From Oscillospiraceae bacterium (lineage in GTDB: Bacteria > Bacillota > Clostridia > Oscillospirales > Oscillospiraceae): 64,000 nucleotides of DNA. The stretch spans positions 1 through 64,000 of the forward strand of contig JAFTIZ010000004.1 in NCBI GenBank assembly GCA_017456645.1. The letters are read 5' to 3'. Every line of letters starts with the position of its first letter. Within the stretch, counting starts at the first letter, position 1. The notes under the pieces were generated by a model. The model was not told where the DNA came from. It did no database searches and saw only the letters and a program-made list of their open reading frames with translations. A program made the position numbers and the translations under genes. Below are positions 10,494 through 18,632 of this stretch, piece after piece.

Positions 10494-11531
10494 TCACATA
10501 GCTTCAATACGTTTCAGCAAAGCCGGCAAAAGCTCATCGTAGGGTAGCTTCTCCACCTGCTCGCCTTTCTCAAAAATCGTTCCCCAACCGTCACCTCCGG
10601 CAATGCCGATATCGGCCTCCCTTGCCTCACCGGGGCCGTTGACAATACAGCCCATAACCGCAACGGTAATGGGCTTCTGGCAATCCTTCAACGCCGCATC
10701 CACCTGATTAACAAGACCGATCAGGTCGATTCGAGTCCGTCCACAAGTGGGGCAGGAAATGATATTCACGCCTTCCCTGCGCAGACCGGCGGCCTTCAGG
10801 ATATCCTTGGCGGCATAGACTTCCTCCACCGGATCATCTGTCAGGCTGACCCGGATCGTATCGCCGATACCGTCCAGCAGCAGCGAACCGATACCGAGAG
10901 CGGATTTGATCAAACCCTGACGCACAGGGCCGGTTTCAGTAACACCAATGTGAAGCGGATAGTCGCACTTGCTGCGGAACAGACGGGCAGCAGCTACCAT
11001 GGTAGGCACGGTGGAGGATTTCATGGATACGCAGGTATCATAGAAGCCGAACTTCTCCAGCAGCTCCAGATGCTCAAAGGCGCTCTCCACCAGTGCAGGT
11101 GCTGTGGGATGGCCGTACTTTTCCAGCAGCTTTTTATCTAAACTGCCGCCGTTGACACCGATGCGGATAGGAATGTGCTTATCCTGACAAACCTCCACAA
11201 CAGCCTTTACACGATCCTCACCACCGATATTACCGGGATTGATGCGGATCTTGGCGGCACCGCCCTCAGCAGCGGCAATTGCCAGCTTGTAATCGAAGTG
11301 AATATCTGCCACAAGGGGCAGCGGGCTTTCCTTACAGATCTCCGCAAAGCCACGAGCGCCCTCCATATTGGGCACAGCGAGCCGCACGATCTGGCAGCCG
11401 GCAGCATGGAGCTGACGGATCTGATCGAGACACGCAGCCACATCGGTGGTTCTGGTGTTGAGCATGGACTGAATGACCACCGGCGCACCGCCGCCGATCT
11501 TCACGCCGCCTACATTGATCTGTCTTGTCAT
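10494..11531 (-). CDS. ispG: 4-hydroxy-3-methylbut-2-enyl diphosphate synthase
   Basis: Fe-S enzyme of the MEP isoprenoid pathway that converts 2-C-methyl-erythritol 2,4-cyclodiphosphate to HMBPP. The 345-residue product has the GcpE start (QINVGGVKIGGGAPVVIQSMLNT), a TIM-barrel region, and the C-terminal 4Fe-4S ligands in SCPTCGRT and MGCIVNGPGEA. AAGGGGTG lies seven bases before ATG 11531, just downstream of the rseP stop. Together with dxr in this operon and ispE at 43373 it shows that isoprenoid precursors are made by the MEP route. It occupies the place proS holds in the Bacillus operon. Confidence 0.97.
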   Translation of the reverse strand: MTRQINVGGVKIGGGAPVVIQSMLNTRTTDVAACLDQIRQLHAAGCQIVRLAVPNMEGARGFAEICKESPLPLVADIHFDYKLAIAAAEGGAAKIRINPGNIGGEDRVKAVVEVCQDKHIPIRIGVNGGSLDKKLLEKYGHPTAPALVESAFEHLELLEKFGFYDTCVSMKSSTVPTMVAAARLFRSKCDYPLHIGVTETGPVRQGLIKSALGIGSLLLDGIGDTIRVSLTDDPVEEVYAAKDILKAAGLRREGVNIISCPTCGRTRIDLIGLVNQVDAALKDCQKPITVAVMGCIVNGPGEAREADIGIAGGDGWGTIFEKGEQVEKLPYDELLPALLKRIEAM

Positions 11532-11537
11532 GGGAAA

Positions 11538-12608
11538 TCACCCCTTAAAAATAGTAAAGATATCTTTGAACATGATCAGAGCCATCAAACCAAGCAGCAG
11601 AATCATACCTGCCGCATGGATATAGCCCTCGTACTTAGGATCGATTTTCTTCTTAGTGATCTTCTGAATGACGGTGGTAAGCACCAGTGCGACCGCTCGT
11701 CCGCCGTCCAGCGCAGGAATAGGCAGCAGGTTCATCACACCTAAATTCACCGCAAGGAAGCCACCGAAATAGATCAGGTTCAGCAGTGCGTCCACAAAAC
11801 TGGGGGCCGTGGTAGCCGCATCGGACATCATGTCCACGATGCCCACAGGGCCGGCCATATCCGACAGCCCCACCTGACCCGAAAGCAGCATCTGCAGACT
11901 CAGCCGCACACTGCGAACGTTATCCAACGTCGTGTACCAGATGGCCTTAAGCTTCCGGCCGAAAGTGGCTTCCTGTCCACCCATGCCGATGCCGTAGTGG
12001 GTATATTCCTGACCGTCCTCCGTCACGCAGGTATGCGCCATGGGAAGATCGTTAAAGGTGAGCTTCTCGCCGTCACGCAGCACAACGATATCGTGGGTGC
12101 CAGTAGAATTCAGGCTCAGCAGCAGAGAGATGTTGGAGGCAGTATACACCCGCTCACCATCGATCTGCAGGATCTCATCACCGACCTGCAGACCATCCTC
12201 GCCGTGGAAGGTACAGCACTCAGTAAATTCGGTCAGAACCGGTGTGCCGACCCGCTCAGTGGGAATATAAACAATGGTAAAAAAAACAATACCAATCAGA
12301 AAATTCATAGCAGCACCGGCAACCAGAATGATCAGCCGCTTCCACCAGGAAGCCTTCTGAAAGGATCTGGGGTTTTCCGTATCCTGATCCTCACCCTCCA
12401 TGGCGCAGTAGCCGCCGATAGGAATGCAGCGAATAGAATACAGAGTCTCCCCTTTTTGCTTCTTGTAAATGGCAGGGCCCATGAACATAGAAAACTCATT
12501 GACCTGAACGCCAAAGGCCTTGGCGGCCAAAAAATGTCCCAGCTCATGGACAAAGATCAGAATGCTGAACAGTAAAATTGCAAAAATAACGGATACAAAA
12601 CCAGGCAT
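11538..12608 (-). CDS. rseP: Intramembrane site-2 zinc protease (RseP/RasP family)
   Basis: Membrane metalloprotease that cuts transmembrane segments of substrates such as anti-sigma factors and signal-peptide remnants. The 356-residue product starts with a membrane helix containing HELGH (residues about 21-25), has a central PDZ-like domain (GEDGLQVGDEILQIDGE), and the second active-site motif NLLPIPALDGGR in a later helix; the last helix is at the C-terminus. Position between dxr and ispG agrees with the Bacillus rasP locus. Its substrate here is not known; the DUF4179/ECF pair at 18633-20272 is one possibility, on general grounds only. Confidence 0.93.
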   Translation of the reverse strand: MPGFVSVIFAILLFSILIFVHELGHFLAAKAFGVQVNEFSMFMGPAIYKKQKGETLYSIRCIPIGGYCAMEGEDQDTENPRSFQKASWWKRLIILVAGAAMNFLIGIVFFTIVYIPTERVGTPVLTEFTECCTFHGEDGLQVGDEILQIDGERVYTASNISLLLSLNSTGTHDIVVLRDGEKLTFNDLPMAHTCVTEDGQEYTHYGIGMGGQEATFGRKLKAIWYTTLDNVRSVRLSLQMLLSGQVGLSDMAGPVGIVDMMSDAATTAPSFVDALLNLIYFGGFLAVNLGVMNLLPIPALDGGRAVALVLTTVIQKITKKKIDPKYEGYIHAAGMILLLGLMALIMFKDIFTIFKG

Positions 12609-12625
12609 GAACTATCCTCGCTTGC

Positions 12626-13777
12626 TTATTTAAAATTTGCCAAAACAGACTGACGGGCCAAGCGGTCCGCCTCCAGAATATCCTCAAGGGTAGGCTCCAT
12701 CACATTGGGAACCTCTTCCACCGCACGGCTGACCAGCTCGTAGATATCGTAGAAGCCGATCTTATCATCGAGGAACAGCGCAACCGCTTCCTCATTTGCG
12801 CCGTTCATCACCGCGCAGGCGGTGCCGCCCATCTTTGCGCAGCGGCGAGCCAGCGCAAGACAAGGGAAGGTTTCCAGATCCGGCTCACAGAAGGTAAGCG
12901 AGCCGCATTTGGTCAGATCCAGCGGATCGACAGGGCACGCCATCCGGTCAGGATAAGTCAGCGCCAGCTGAATGGGCAGGCGCATATCAGGCGCGCCCAG
13001 CTGAGCCATCACCGCGCCATCTATAAATTCCACAAAGCTATGGGCGATGCTCTGGCGATGGATCACCACATCCACCTGCTCCAGCGGCAGACGGTACAGC
13101 CGCATAGCTTCGATGACCTCAAGGCCCTTATTCATCAATGTGGCACAATCGATGGTGATCTTTGCGCCCATCTTCCAGTTGGGATGCTTCAGCGCATCCG
13201 CCTTGGTAACAGATCGCAGTTGCTCCGCGGTCATGCCAAAGAAAGGGCCACCGGAGCAGGTCAAAATCAGGCGCTTGATCTGTCTGGGCTCCTTGCAGCC
13301 CATAAGGCACTGGAAAATAGCGGAATGCTCGGAGTCTACAGGAATGATCTCAACGCCGTATTTGTCCGCCTCGGCCATGACAAGCTCGCCTGCGCAAACC
13401 AGCGTCTCCTTATTGGCAAGGCCGATGCGCTTGCCGGCACGAATGGCAGCGAGGGTGGGCTTCAGACCGACCATGCCCACCACAGCGGTGATGACACAAT
13501 CAGCGCTTTCCATAGAGGCGGCACGAATCAGCCCCTCCTCCCCCCATGCGACCTCCGTGGGCAGATCAGAAATGGCGGATTTCAAAGCCTCTGCCGTAGC
13601 CTCAGTAGCCATAACGGCCAGCTCAGGATGAAACTGGCGGCACTGCTGCGCCATCCGTTCCACACTGGTTCCGGCAGTCAATGCCGCAACTCGAATGCCG
13701 TCCATCCGGCTAATGATATCCAGACTTTGACGGCCAATAGAACCGGTAGAGCCTAATATACTAACACATTTAACCAT
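12626..13777 (-). CDS. dxr: 1-deoxy-D-xylulose 5-phosphate reductoisomerase
   Basis: NADPH-dependent enzyme that makes 2-C-methyl-D-erythritol 4-phosphate, the committing step of the MEP pathway. The 383-residue length is typical. The nucleotide-binding SILGSTGSIGRQSLD is at residues 5-19, the metal-binding acidic residues are in PVDSEHSAIFQ, and the substrate-binding loop is in LTCSGGPFF. The start has AAAGGA upstream and lies three bases after the cdsA stop codon. Also known as ispC. Confidence 0.97.
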   Translation of the reverse strand: MVKCVSILGSTGSIGRQSLDIISRMDGIRVAALTAGTSVERMAQQCRQFHPELAVMATEATAEALKSAISDLPTEVAWGEEGLIRAASMESADCVITAVVGMVGLKPTLAAIRAGKRIGLANKETLVCAGELVMAEADKYGVEIIPVDSEHSAIFQCLMGCKEPRQIKRLILTCSGGPFFGMTAEQLRSVTKADALKHPNWKMGAKITIDCATLMNKGLEVIEAMRLYRLPLEQVDVVIHRQSIAHSFVEFIDGAVMAQLGAPDMRLPIQLALTYPDRMACPVDPLDLTKCGSLTFCEPDLETFPCLALARRCAKMGGTACAVMNGANEEAVALFLDDKIGFYDIYELVSRAVEEVPNVMEPTLEDILEADRLARQSVLANFK

Positions 13778-13780
13778 ACT

Positions 13781-14599
13781 TTATCCTTTACACGCAAAAG
13801 GCAGCAGAAGTAACAGCACCTCTACCAGCGGAGCCACCAGAATCACAGAATCAAAGCGATCCAGAATGCCGCCGTGACCGGGAATCAGATAACCATAATC
13901 CTTGATGCCGGTCTGGCGCTTGATGACAGAGAAGCTCAAATCGCCCATCACGCCACCGAAGGAGCCCAGAACACCATAAAGAACCACGATCAAATAGTTT
14001 ACTTCAAATCCAAAGCCGAACTGCAAGATCAGGCCGTAAACAACGGTTCCCACCACAGCCAGCGCAACACCGCCCACCAGACCTTCCACAGTTTTCTTGG
14101 GGCTGACAATGGGACAAAGCTTATGCTTGCCTAGGGTGACACCCACAAAATAGCCACCCACATCAGAAAGAAACGCAACCACAAAAGGCAGCATGATGAA
14201 ATACCGCCCATTATCCATGATCGCCGTACGAACCAGAGCCGCAAGCATATACGGCACAACAATACCGGCAACCACACAAATACCCGCCTGAGCGAAGGGA
14301 ATCTTCGTCTTAGCCAGCAACAGCTCACTGAACAGAGCAACATAGAATGCCAGCATACCGATCAACGCCACCGAATAAGAGCAGCCGAAATAGCACCACA
14401 GCGGCACGGCAAAGGCCACGATCATAGTGTACAGCAGCAGCCGCGGGTTGCGCACAAGCCCGGTATTATACAGCAGTTCATTGACTGCGATAGCAGAAAA
14501 AGCGGAAACAAACACCGCCAGCACGATCGGAGGAGCCCATAGTGTTACCCAAAACAGCAAAGGCACTAGGATTAATCCGACAACCGTTCTCTTTATCAT
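13781..14599 (-). CDS. cdsA: Phosphatidate cytidylyltransferase
   Basis: Integral membrane enzyme that forms CDP-diacylglycerol from CTP and phosphatidic acid, feeding phospholipid synthesis. The 272-residue, multi-helix product carries the family signature near its C-terminus: SPKKTVEGLVGG, GDLSFSVIKRQTGIKDYG and IPGHGGILDRFDS. It follows uppS with a six-base gap and precedes dxr, in the usual order of this operon. Confidence 0.95.
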   Translation of the reverse strand: MIKRTVVGLILVPLLFWVTLWAPPIVLAVFVSAFSAIAVNELLYNTGLVRNPRLLLYTMIVAFAVPLWCYFGCSYSVALIGMLAFYVALFSELLLAKTKIPFAQAGICVVAGIVVPYMLAALVRTAIMDNGRYFIMLPFVVAFLSDVGGYFVGVTLGKHKLCPIVSPKKTVEGLVGGVALAVVGTVVYGLILQFGFGFEVNYLIVVLYGVLGSFGGVMGDLSFSVIKRQTGIKDYGYLIPGHGGILDRFDSVILVAPLVEVLLLLLPFACKG

Positions 14600-14605
14600 G
14601 ATTAC

Positions 14606-15328
14606 TTATGCTCCTCCAAATCGGCGGCTGCGCCGATAAAATTCTTCGATGGCTCTATCCAGATCCTCAGGCTTAAAATCAGGCCAAAGGACATCCATAA
14701 ACACGAGTTCCGAATAGGCGCTCTGCCAGTTCAGGAAGTTACTGGTCCGCTGTTCCCCGGAGGGGCGGATCACCAGTTCCGGATCGGGCACGCCGGCGGA
14801 ATCGAGATAGTTTTCAAAATCAGCTTCGGTCAGGCTGTCAGCCGACCGTTTGCCCGCGGCAACATCCCGGGCAAAGTCCATTGCCGCGCGGACGATCTCA
14901 TCCCGTCCACCATAGTTCAGGCAGAAGTTCACCTGCACCTCACTATAAGCGGAAGAGCGGCTGCTGGCCTCCTCACAAAGACGTCTGAGCTTAGGACTCA
15001 GGCGGCTCAGGTCACCGAAAAAGCGGAAGCGAACACCGTTTTTCTCCATATCCTGCAGGGCTTCGACCAGATATCGCTCCAGCAGAACCATCAGACCGGA
15101 GATCTCCTCCTCGGAGCGCTTCCAATTCTCCGTGGAAAATGCGTATACAGTCAAATATTTGACGCCGATGGTACGGCAGTAATCAGCAATGCGACGGAAG
15201 GTCTCGCTGCCGGCCTTGTGACCGGCTGTACGGGGCAGACCCCGCTGCTTCGCCCAACGGCCGTTTCCGTCCATGATGATCGCAATGTGCTGAGGCACAT
15301 CCATCTTATTCTTCTCAGACAGCGCCAT
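14606..15328 (-). CDS. uppS: Undecaprenyl diphosphate synthase (isoprenyl transferase)
   Basis: Cis-prenyltransferase that extends farnesyl diphosphate with isopentenyl diphosphate to give the C55 lipid carrier for peptidoglycan synthesis. The 240-residue product contains the P-loop-like HIAIIMDGNGRWAKQRG with catalytic Asp, NYGGRDEI, and the C-terminal ELVIRPSGEQRTSNFLNWQ and FKPEDLDRAI motifs. ATG 15328 is chosen over 15346 because GAGGTG lies five bases before it. The MEP genes in the same operon make its substrates. A prominent hairpin separates it from frr. Confidence 0.96.
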   Translation of the reverse strand: MALSEKNKMDVPQHIAIIMDGNGRWAKQRGLPRTAGHKAGSETFRRIADYCRTIGVKYLTVYAFSTENWKRSEEEISGLMVLLERYLVEALQDMEKNGVRFRFFGDLSRLSPKLRRLCEEASSRSSAYSEVQVNFCLNYGGRDEIVRAAMDFARDVAAGKRSADSLTEADFENYLDSAGVPDPELVIRPSGEQRTSNFLNWQSAYSELVFMDVLWPDFKPEDLDRAIEEFYRRSRRFGGA

Positions 15329-15357
15329 ATCAGCACCTCGCTTCATAATTAATGTAT

Positions 15358-15395
15358 GTCATTACGAGCCGGCTACCATGCCGGCTCGCAATGAC
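15358..15395. repeat. Imperfect palindrome of GTCATT...AATGAC type in the frr-uppS gap
   Basis: GTCATT (15358-15363) pairs with AATGAC (15390-15395), and inside them CGAGCCGGC (15365-15373) pairs with GCCGGCTCG (15380-15388), around a six-nt loop. There is no U-tract, so it is not a plain terminator. The ends resemble short GTCATTGCGAG repeat elements known in many genomes. Only one copy is in this window, so the repeat call is an inference. Confidence 0.5.
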
Positions 15396-15405
15396 AATAT
15401 GGCTT

Positions 15406-15960
15406 TTAGATGGCCATTAGTTCCTTTTCCTTGGCAGCCAGAGCCTCGTCGACCTTCTTGATATACTTATCCAGCAGATCCTGCAGATCCTTCTCGGCCT
15501 TCTTCTGATCGTCCTCGGTGATCTCGCTGTTCTTCTTCAGCTTCTTTACGTAATCCATGCCGTCACGGCGGATGTTACGCATAGCCACCTTGGCCTCCTC
15601 GGCATACTTCTTGACCTGCTTGACCAGCTCCTTACGGCGATCCTCGGTCAGCTGAGGGAAGGTCAGGCGAATGACACGACCGTCATTCTGGGGGTTGATG
15701 CCCAGATCGGACATCTGGATAGCCTTGGCGATATCCTTCAGGATCTTGGTATCCCAGGGCTGAATAACCAGGGTGCGTGCATCAGGAGAGGAAATGGTCG
15801 CAACGCCGTTCAGGGGCGTTTCACTTCCATAGTATTCCACCGTAATGCGATCCAGAACCTTGGCATTGGCACGGCCTGCGCGGACAGCGCCGAACTCCTC
15901 AGACAGATGGTCCAGAGTCTTTTCCATTCTTCTTCCGTATTCCTTAAAATCGACTGCCAT
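15406..15960 (-). CDS. frr: Ribosome recycling factor
   Basis: Cytosolic translation factor that, with EF-G, splits post-termination ribosomes. The 184-residue length and near-full-length similarity pattern are typical: GAVRAGRANAKVLDRI, TPLNGVATISSPDARTLVIQPWD, and the C-terminal helix RRDGMDYVKKLKKNSEITEDD. GGAGG lies nine bases before ATG 15960. It sits 14 bases after pyrH, the standard neighbour. Confidence 0.98.
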   Translation of the reverse strand: MAVDFKEYGRRMEKTLDHLSEEFGAVRAGRANAKVLDRITVEYYGSETPLNGVATISSPDARTLVIQPWDTKILKDIAKAIQMSDLGINPQNDGRVIRLTFPQLTEDRRKELVKQVKKYAEEAKVAMRNIRRDGMDYVKKLKKNSEITEDDQKKAEKDLQDLLDKYIKKVDEALAAKEKELMAI

Positions 15961-15974
15961 GAGATGCGTCCTCC

Positions 15975-16697
15975 TTAAAATTTGTTTTTAACGGTGGTGC
16001 CGATGGCCTCGCCACGAACCACGCGTACAATACTGTTTTCCTCGTCCAGACCGAAGCAGACCATGGTCATATCATTGTCCATAGCCAGAGCCATGGCGGT
16101 GATATCCGTAGCCTTCAGGTTGTCCTCCAGCACCTTGGAATAGGTCAGCTGGGAATAGCGGACGGCATTGGGATCTTTCTTGGGGTCGGCGGAGTAGATG
16201 GCATCCACATTCTTTGCCATGAGGATCGCATCCGCCTCGATCTCCACGCCACGAAGCACAGCGCCCGTATCTGTAGAGAAGTAGGGATTGCCGGTACCTG
16301 CGGCGAACAGAACGACCTTACCCTCGTTTAAGTACCGCTCGGCGGTATCTCTTGTAAAGTATTCCGCAAATTTGTTCATTTCAACAGCGGTCAGAACCCG
16401 TGCATCCAGACCGTGCTGACCAAGAACGTCCGCAACGGCAATGGCATTCATCACCGTAGCCAGCATACCCATAGCATCGCCGTGGGAGCGCTGGAGCTTT
16501 CCTGCGCCGTTCTTGACGCCGCGCCAGAAGTTGCCGCCGCCGATGACCAGACCCACCTGAACCCCCAGCTCCGCACATTCCTTAATGGAAGCGCAGACGC
16601 TGTGCAAAATGGAAAAGTCAAGTCCGGTACCTTCCTTGCCGGCCAGCGCCTCACCGCTGACCTTCAGGAGAATGCGTTTATATTTGATATCGCTCAA
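15975..16697 (-). CDS. pyrH: UMP kinase
   Basis: Hexameric amino acid kinase-fold enzyme that phosphorylates UMP to UDP. The 240-residue product has RILLKVSGEALAG at the N-terminus, the glycine-rich GLVIGGGNFWRG, and the uridylate kinase signatures FAAGTGNPYFSTDT and AKNVDAIYSADPK. The start codon is TTG at 16697, supported by AAGGAG nine bases upstream and the expected N-terminus (SDIKYKRI). It is the first gene of the pyrH-to-polC operon. Confidence 0.97.
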   Translation of the reverse strand: MSDIKYKRILLKVSGEALAGKEGTGLDFSILHSVCASIKECAELGVQVGLVIGGGNFWRGVKNGAGKLQRSHGDAMGMLATVMNAIAVADVLGQHGLDARVLTAVEMNKFAEYFTRDTAERYLNEGKVVLFAAGTGNPYFSTDTGAVLRGVEIEADAILMAKNVDAIYSADPKKDPNAVRYSQLTYSKVLEDNLKATDITAMALAMDNDMTMVCFGLDEENSIVRVVRGEAIGTTVKNKF

Positions 16698-16728
16698 TGC
16701 TTCTCACTCCTTCTTTCATATCTATCCT

Positions 16729-16757
16729 ATTTTAATATAATTCGGGCGAATTGACAA
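16729..16757 (-). promoter_or_regulatory. Promoter of the pyrH operon with palindrome in the spacer
   Basis: On the minus strand TTGTCA (16757-16752) and TAAAAT (16734-16729), spacing 17 nt. The perfect palindrome AATTCG-GG-CGAATT (16739-16752) lies within the spacer and touches the -35 box, a plausible operator position. Confidence 0.6.
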
Positions 16758-16849
16758 CCACAATTTCTCAAAAATCTAAAAATGTTTTCATATTATTCAC
16801 ACCATCCAGTTCCATCCGGGAAAAATGTGCGGCAACTGAGGAATTTTGG

Positions 16850-16878
16850 TTGCAAAACACAGACCGATGGGTTATAAT
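16850..16878 (+). promoter_or_regulatory. Promoter of glnS
   Basis: TTGCAA (16850-16855) and TATAAT (16873-16878) are separated by 17 nt, giving a leader of about 28 nt before ATG 16913. No T-box or other leader structure fits in that length. Confidence 0.7.
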
Positions 16879-16912
16879 GAAGTGTAAATTTTAAGCAAGC
16901 GAGGTAAAAACG

Positions 16913-18592
16913 ATGGCTGAAATCACCGAAAGCAAAAATTTCATCCACGCATTTATAGACGAGGACATCGCCGAAGGCGGCCGCTACGCCGGCAAGACTG
17001 TTCACACCCGGTTCCCTCCGGAGCCCAACGGCTATCTGCACATCGGTCACTGCAAGGCTCTGATCATCGATTTTGGCACTGCCGAGAAGTACGGTGGTCT
17101 ATGCAACCTGCGTATGGACGACACCAACCCCACCAAGGAAGACGTGGAGTTCGTGGAGGCCATCAAGGAGGACATCCACTGGCTGGGCTTTGACTGGGGC
17201 GAGAACTTCTACTACGGCTCCGACTATTTCGAGAAGGACTACGAATACGCCGTTGAGCTGATCAAGAAGGGTCTGGCCTATGTCTGCGAACTGACTCCTG
17301 AGCAGGCCAAGGAAATGCGCGGCGACCTGAACACCCCTGCCACCTCCCCCTTCCGGGATCGTCCCATTGAAGAGAGTCTGGATCTGTTCGCCCGGATGCG
17401 TGCCGGCGAGTTCGAGGATAATAAGTACACCCTCCGTGCCAAGATCGATCTGGCCTCCGGCAACTTCAATATGCGCGATCCGGTCATTTACCGCATCCGC
17501 CATATGCACCATCACCGTCAGGGCGACAAGTGGTGCATCTACCCCATGTACGACTTCGCCCACCCCATTCAGGACGCGCTGGAGGGTATCACCCACAGCC
17601 TGTGTTCTCTGGAGTTTGAGAACCATCGCCCCCTGTATAACTGGGTGGTTGAAAATGTGTCCGTTCCCCACCGTCCCCGTCAGATCGAGTTTGCCCGTCT
17701 GGGCATCGACCACACTGTGCTGAGTAAGCGTAAGCTCAGAGCCCTGGTGGAGAATGGCTATGTTTCCGGCTGGGACGATCCCCGTATGCCCACCCTGTGC
17801 GGTCTGCGCCGCCGTGGCTATACTCCCGCCTCCATTCGTAACTTCTGCGACCGCGTGGGCGTTGCCAAGAGCCCCAACACTATCCCCTACGCATTCCTTG
17901 AGTTCTGCCTCCGGGAGGATCTGAACGAAACCGCAAAGCGGGTCATGGCGGTGCTGAAGCCCGTGAAGCTGACCATCACTAACTATCCCGAGGGTCAGAG
18001 CGAAACCGTCACCGTGGAGAATAACCCCAACCGTCCCGAGGACGGCACCCGTGAGGTCACCTTCTCCCGCAACCTGTGGATCGAGGCCGACGATTTCCTG
18101 GCCGAGCCCATCCCCAAGTATAAGCGTCTGTACCCCGATGGCCCTGAGTGCCGCCTGAAGGGTGCCTACCTGATCAAGTGCACCGGCTGTGTCACCGACG
18201 AGAACGGCAACGTGGTGGAGGTTCTGGCCACCTACGATCCCGAGTCCCGTGGCGGTGATCCTTCCGACGGCCGTAAGGTCAAGGGCGCTACTATCCATTG
18301 GGTGGACGCCGAAACCGCCGTGGATGCCGAGGTTCGTCAGTACGACAATCTGTTTGACGATCCCGATCCCGATGCCGCCGGCAAGGACTTCCTGGCCTGC
18401 CTGAACCCCAACTCTCTGGAGGTTCTCAGCGGCTGTAAGGTGGAAAAGAGTCTGGCAGATGCCAAGGCCGGCGACTCCTTCCAGTTCATGCGTCTGGGCT
18501 ACTTCTGCCCCGACAGTAAGGATAGCTCCCCCGAGCATCTGGTGTTCAATCGCTCCGTCAGCCTGAAGGACAGCTTCAAGCCCGGCAAATAA
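16913..18592 (+). CDS. glnS: Glutamine-tRNA ligase
   Basis: Class I synthetase that attaches glutamine directly to tRNA-Gln. The 559-residue length matches GlnRS, and the GlnRS-specific start RFPPEPNGYLHIGHCKA contains the HIGH motif, with LRMDDTNPTKED after it and VLSKRKL as the KMSKS equivalent near residue 270. The C-terminal anticodon-binding beta-barrel region is complete (HWVDAETAVDAEVRQYDNLF). GAGGT lies seven bases before ATG. Codons are strongly biased (CTG, CGT), as in a highly expressed gene. Most Firmicutes lack GlnRS and use GluRS plus GatCAB, so acquisition by transfer is likely. Confidence 0.96.
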   Translation: MAEITESKNFIHAFIDEDIAEGGRYAGKTVHTRFPPEPNGYLHIGHCKALIIDFGTAEKYGGLCNLRMDDTNPTKEDVEFVEAIKEDIHWLGFDWGENFYYGSDYFEKDYEYAVELIKKGLAYVCELTPEQAKEMRGDLNTPATSPFRDRPIEESLDLFARMRAGEFEDNKYTLRAKIDLASGNFNMRDPVIYRIRHMHHHRQGDKWCIYPMYDFAHPIQDALEGITHSLCSLEFENHRPLYNWVVENVSVPHRPRQIEFARLGIDHTVLSKRKLRALVENGYVSGWDDPRMPTLCGLRRRGYTPASIRNFCDRVGVAKSPNTIPYAFLEFCLREDLNETAKRVMAVLKPVKLTITNYPEGQSETVTVENNPNRPEDGTREVTFSRNLWIEADDFLAEPIPKYKRLYPDGPECRLKGAYLIKCTGCVTDENGNVVEVLATYDPESRGGDPSDGRKVKGATIHWVDAETAVDAEVRQYDNLFDDPDPDAAGKDFLACLNPNSLEVLSGCKVEKSLADAKAGDSFQFMRLGYFCPDSKDSSPEHLVFNRSVSLKDSFKPGK

Positions 18593-18599
18593 TATAATC

Positions 18600-18630
18600 A
18601 GCGGCGGCTCATCCGAGCCGCCGCTTTGCT
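18600..18630. terminator. Terminator after glnS, probably shared with the DUF4179 gene
   Basis: An 11-bp stem (18600-18610 AGCGGCGGCTC with 18615-18625) and a four-nt loop, then TTGCTATT. It lies in the 40-base gap between the convergent glnS and DUF4179 stop codons. Confidence 0.75.
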
Positions 18631-18632
18631 AT

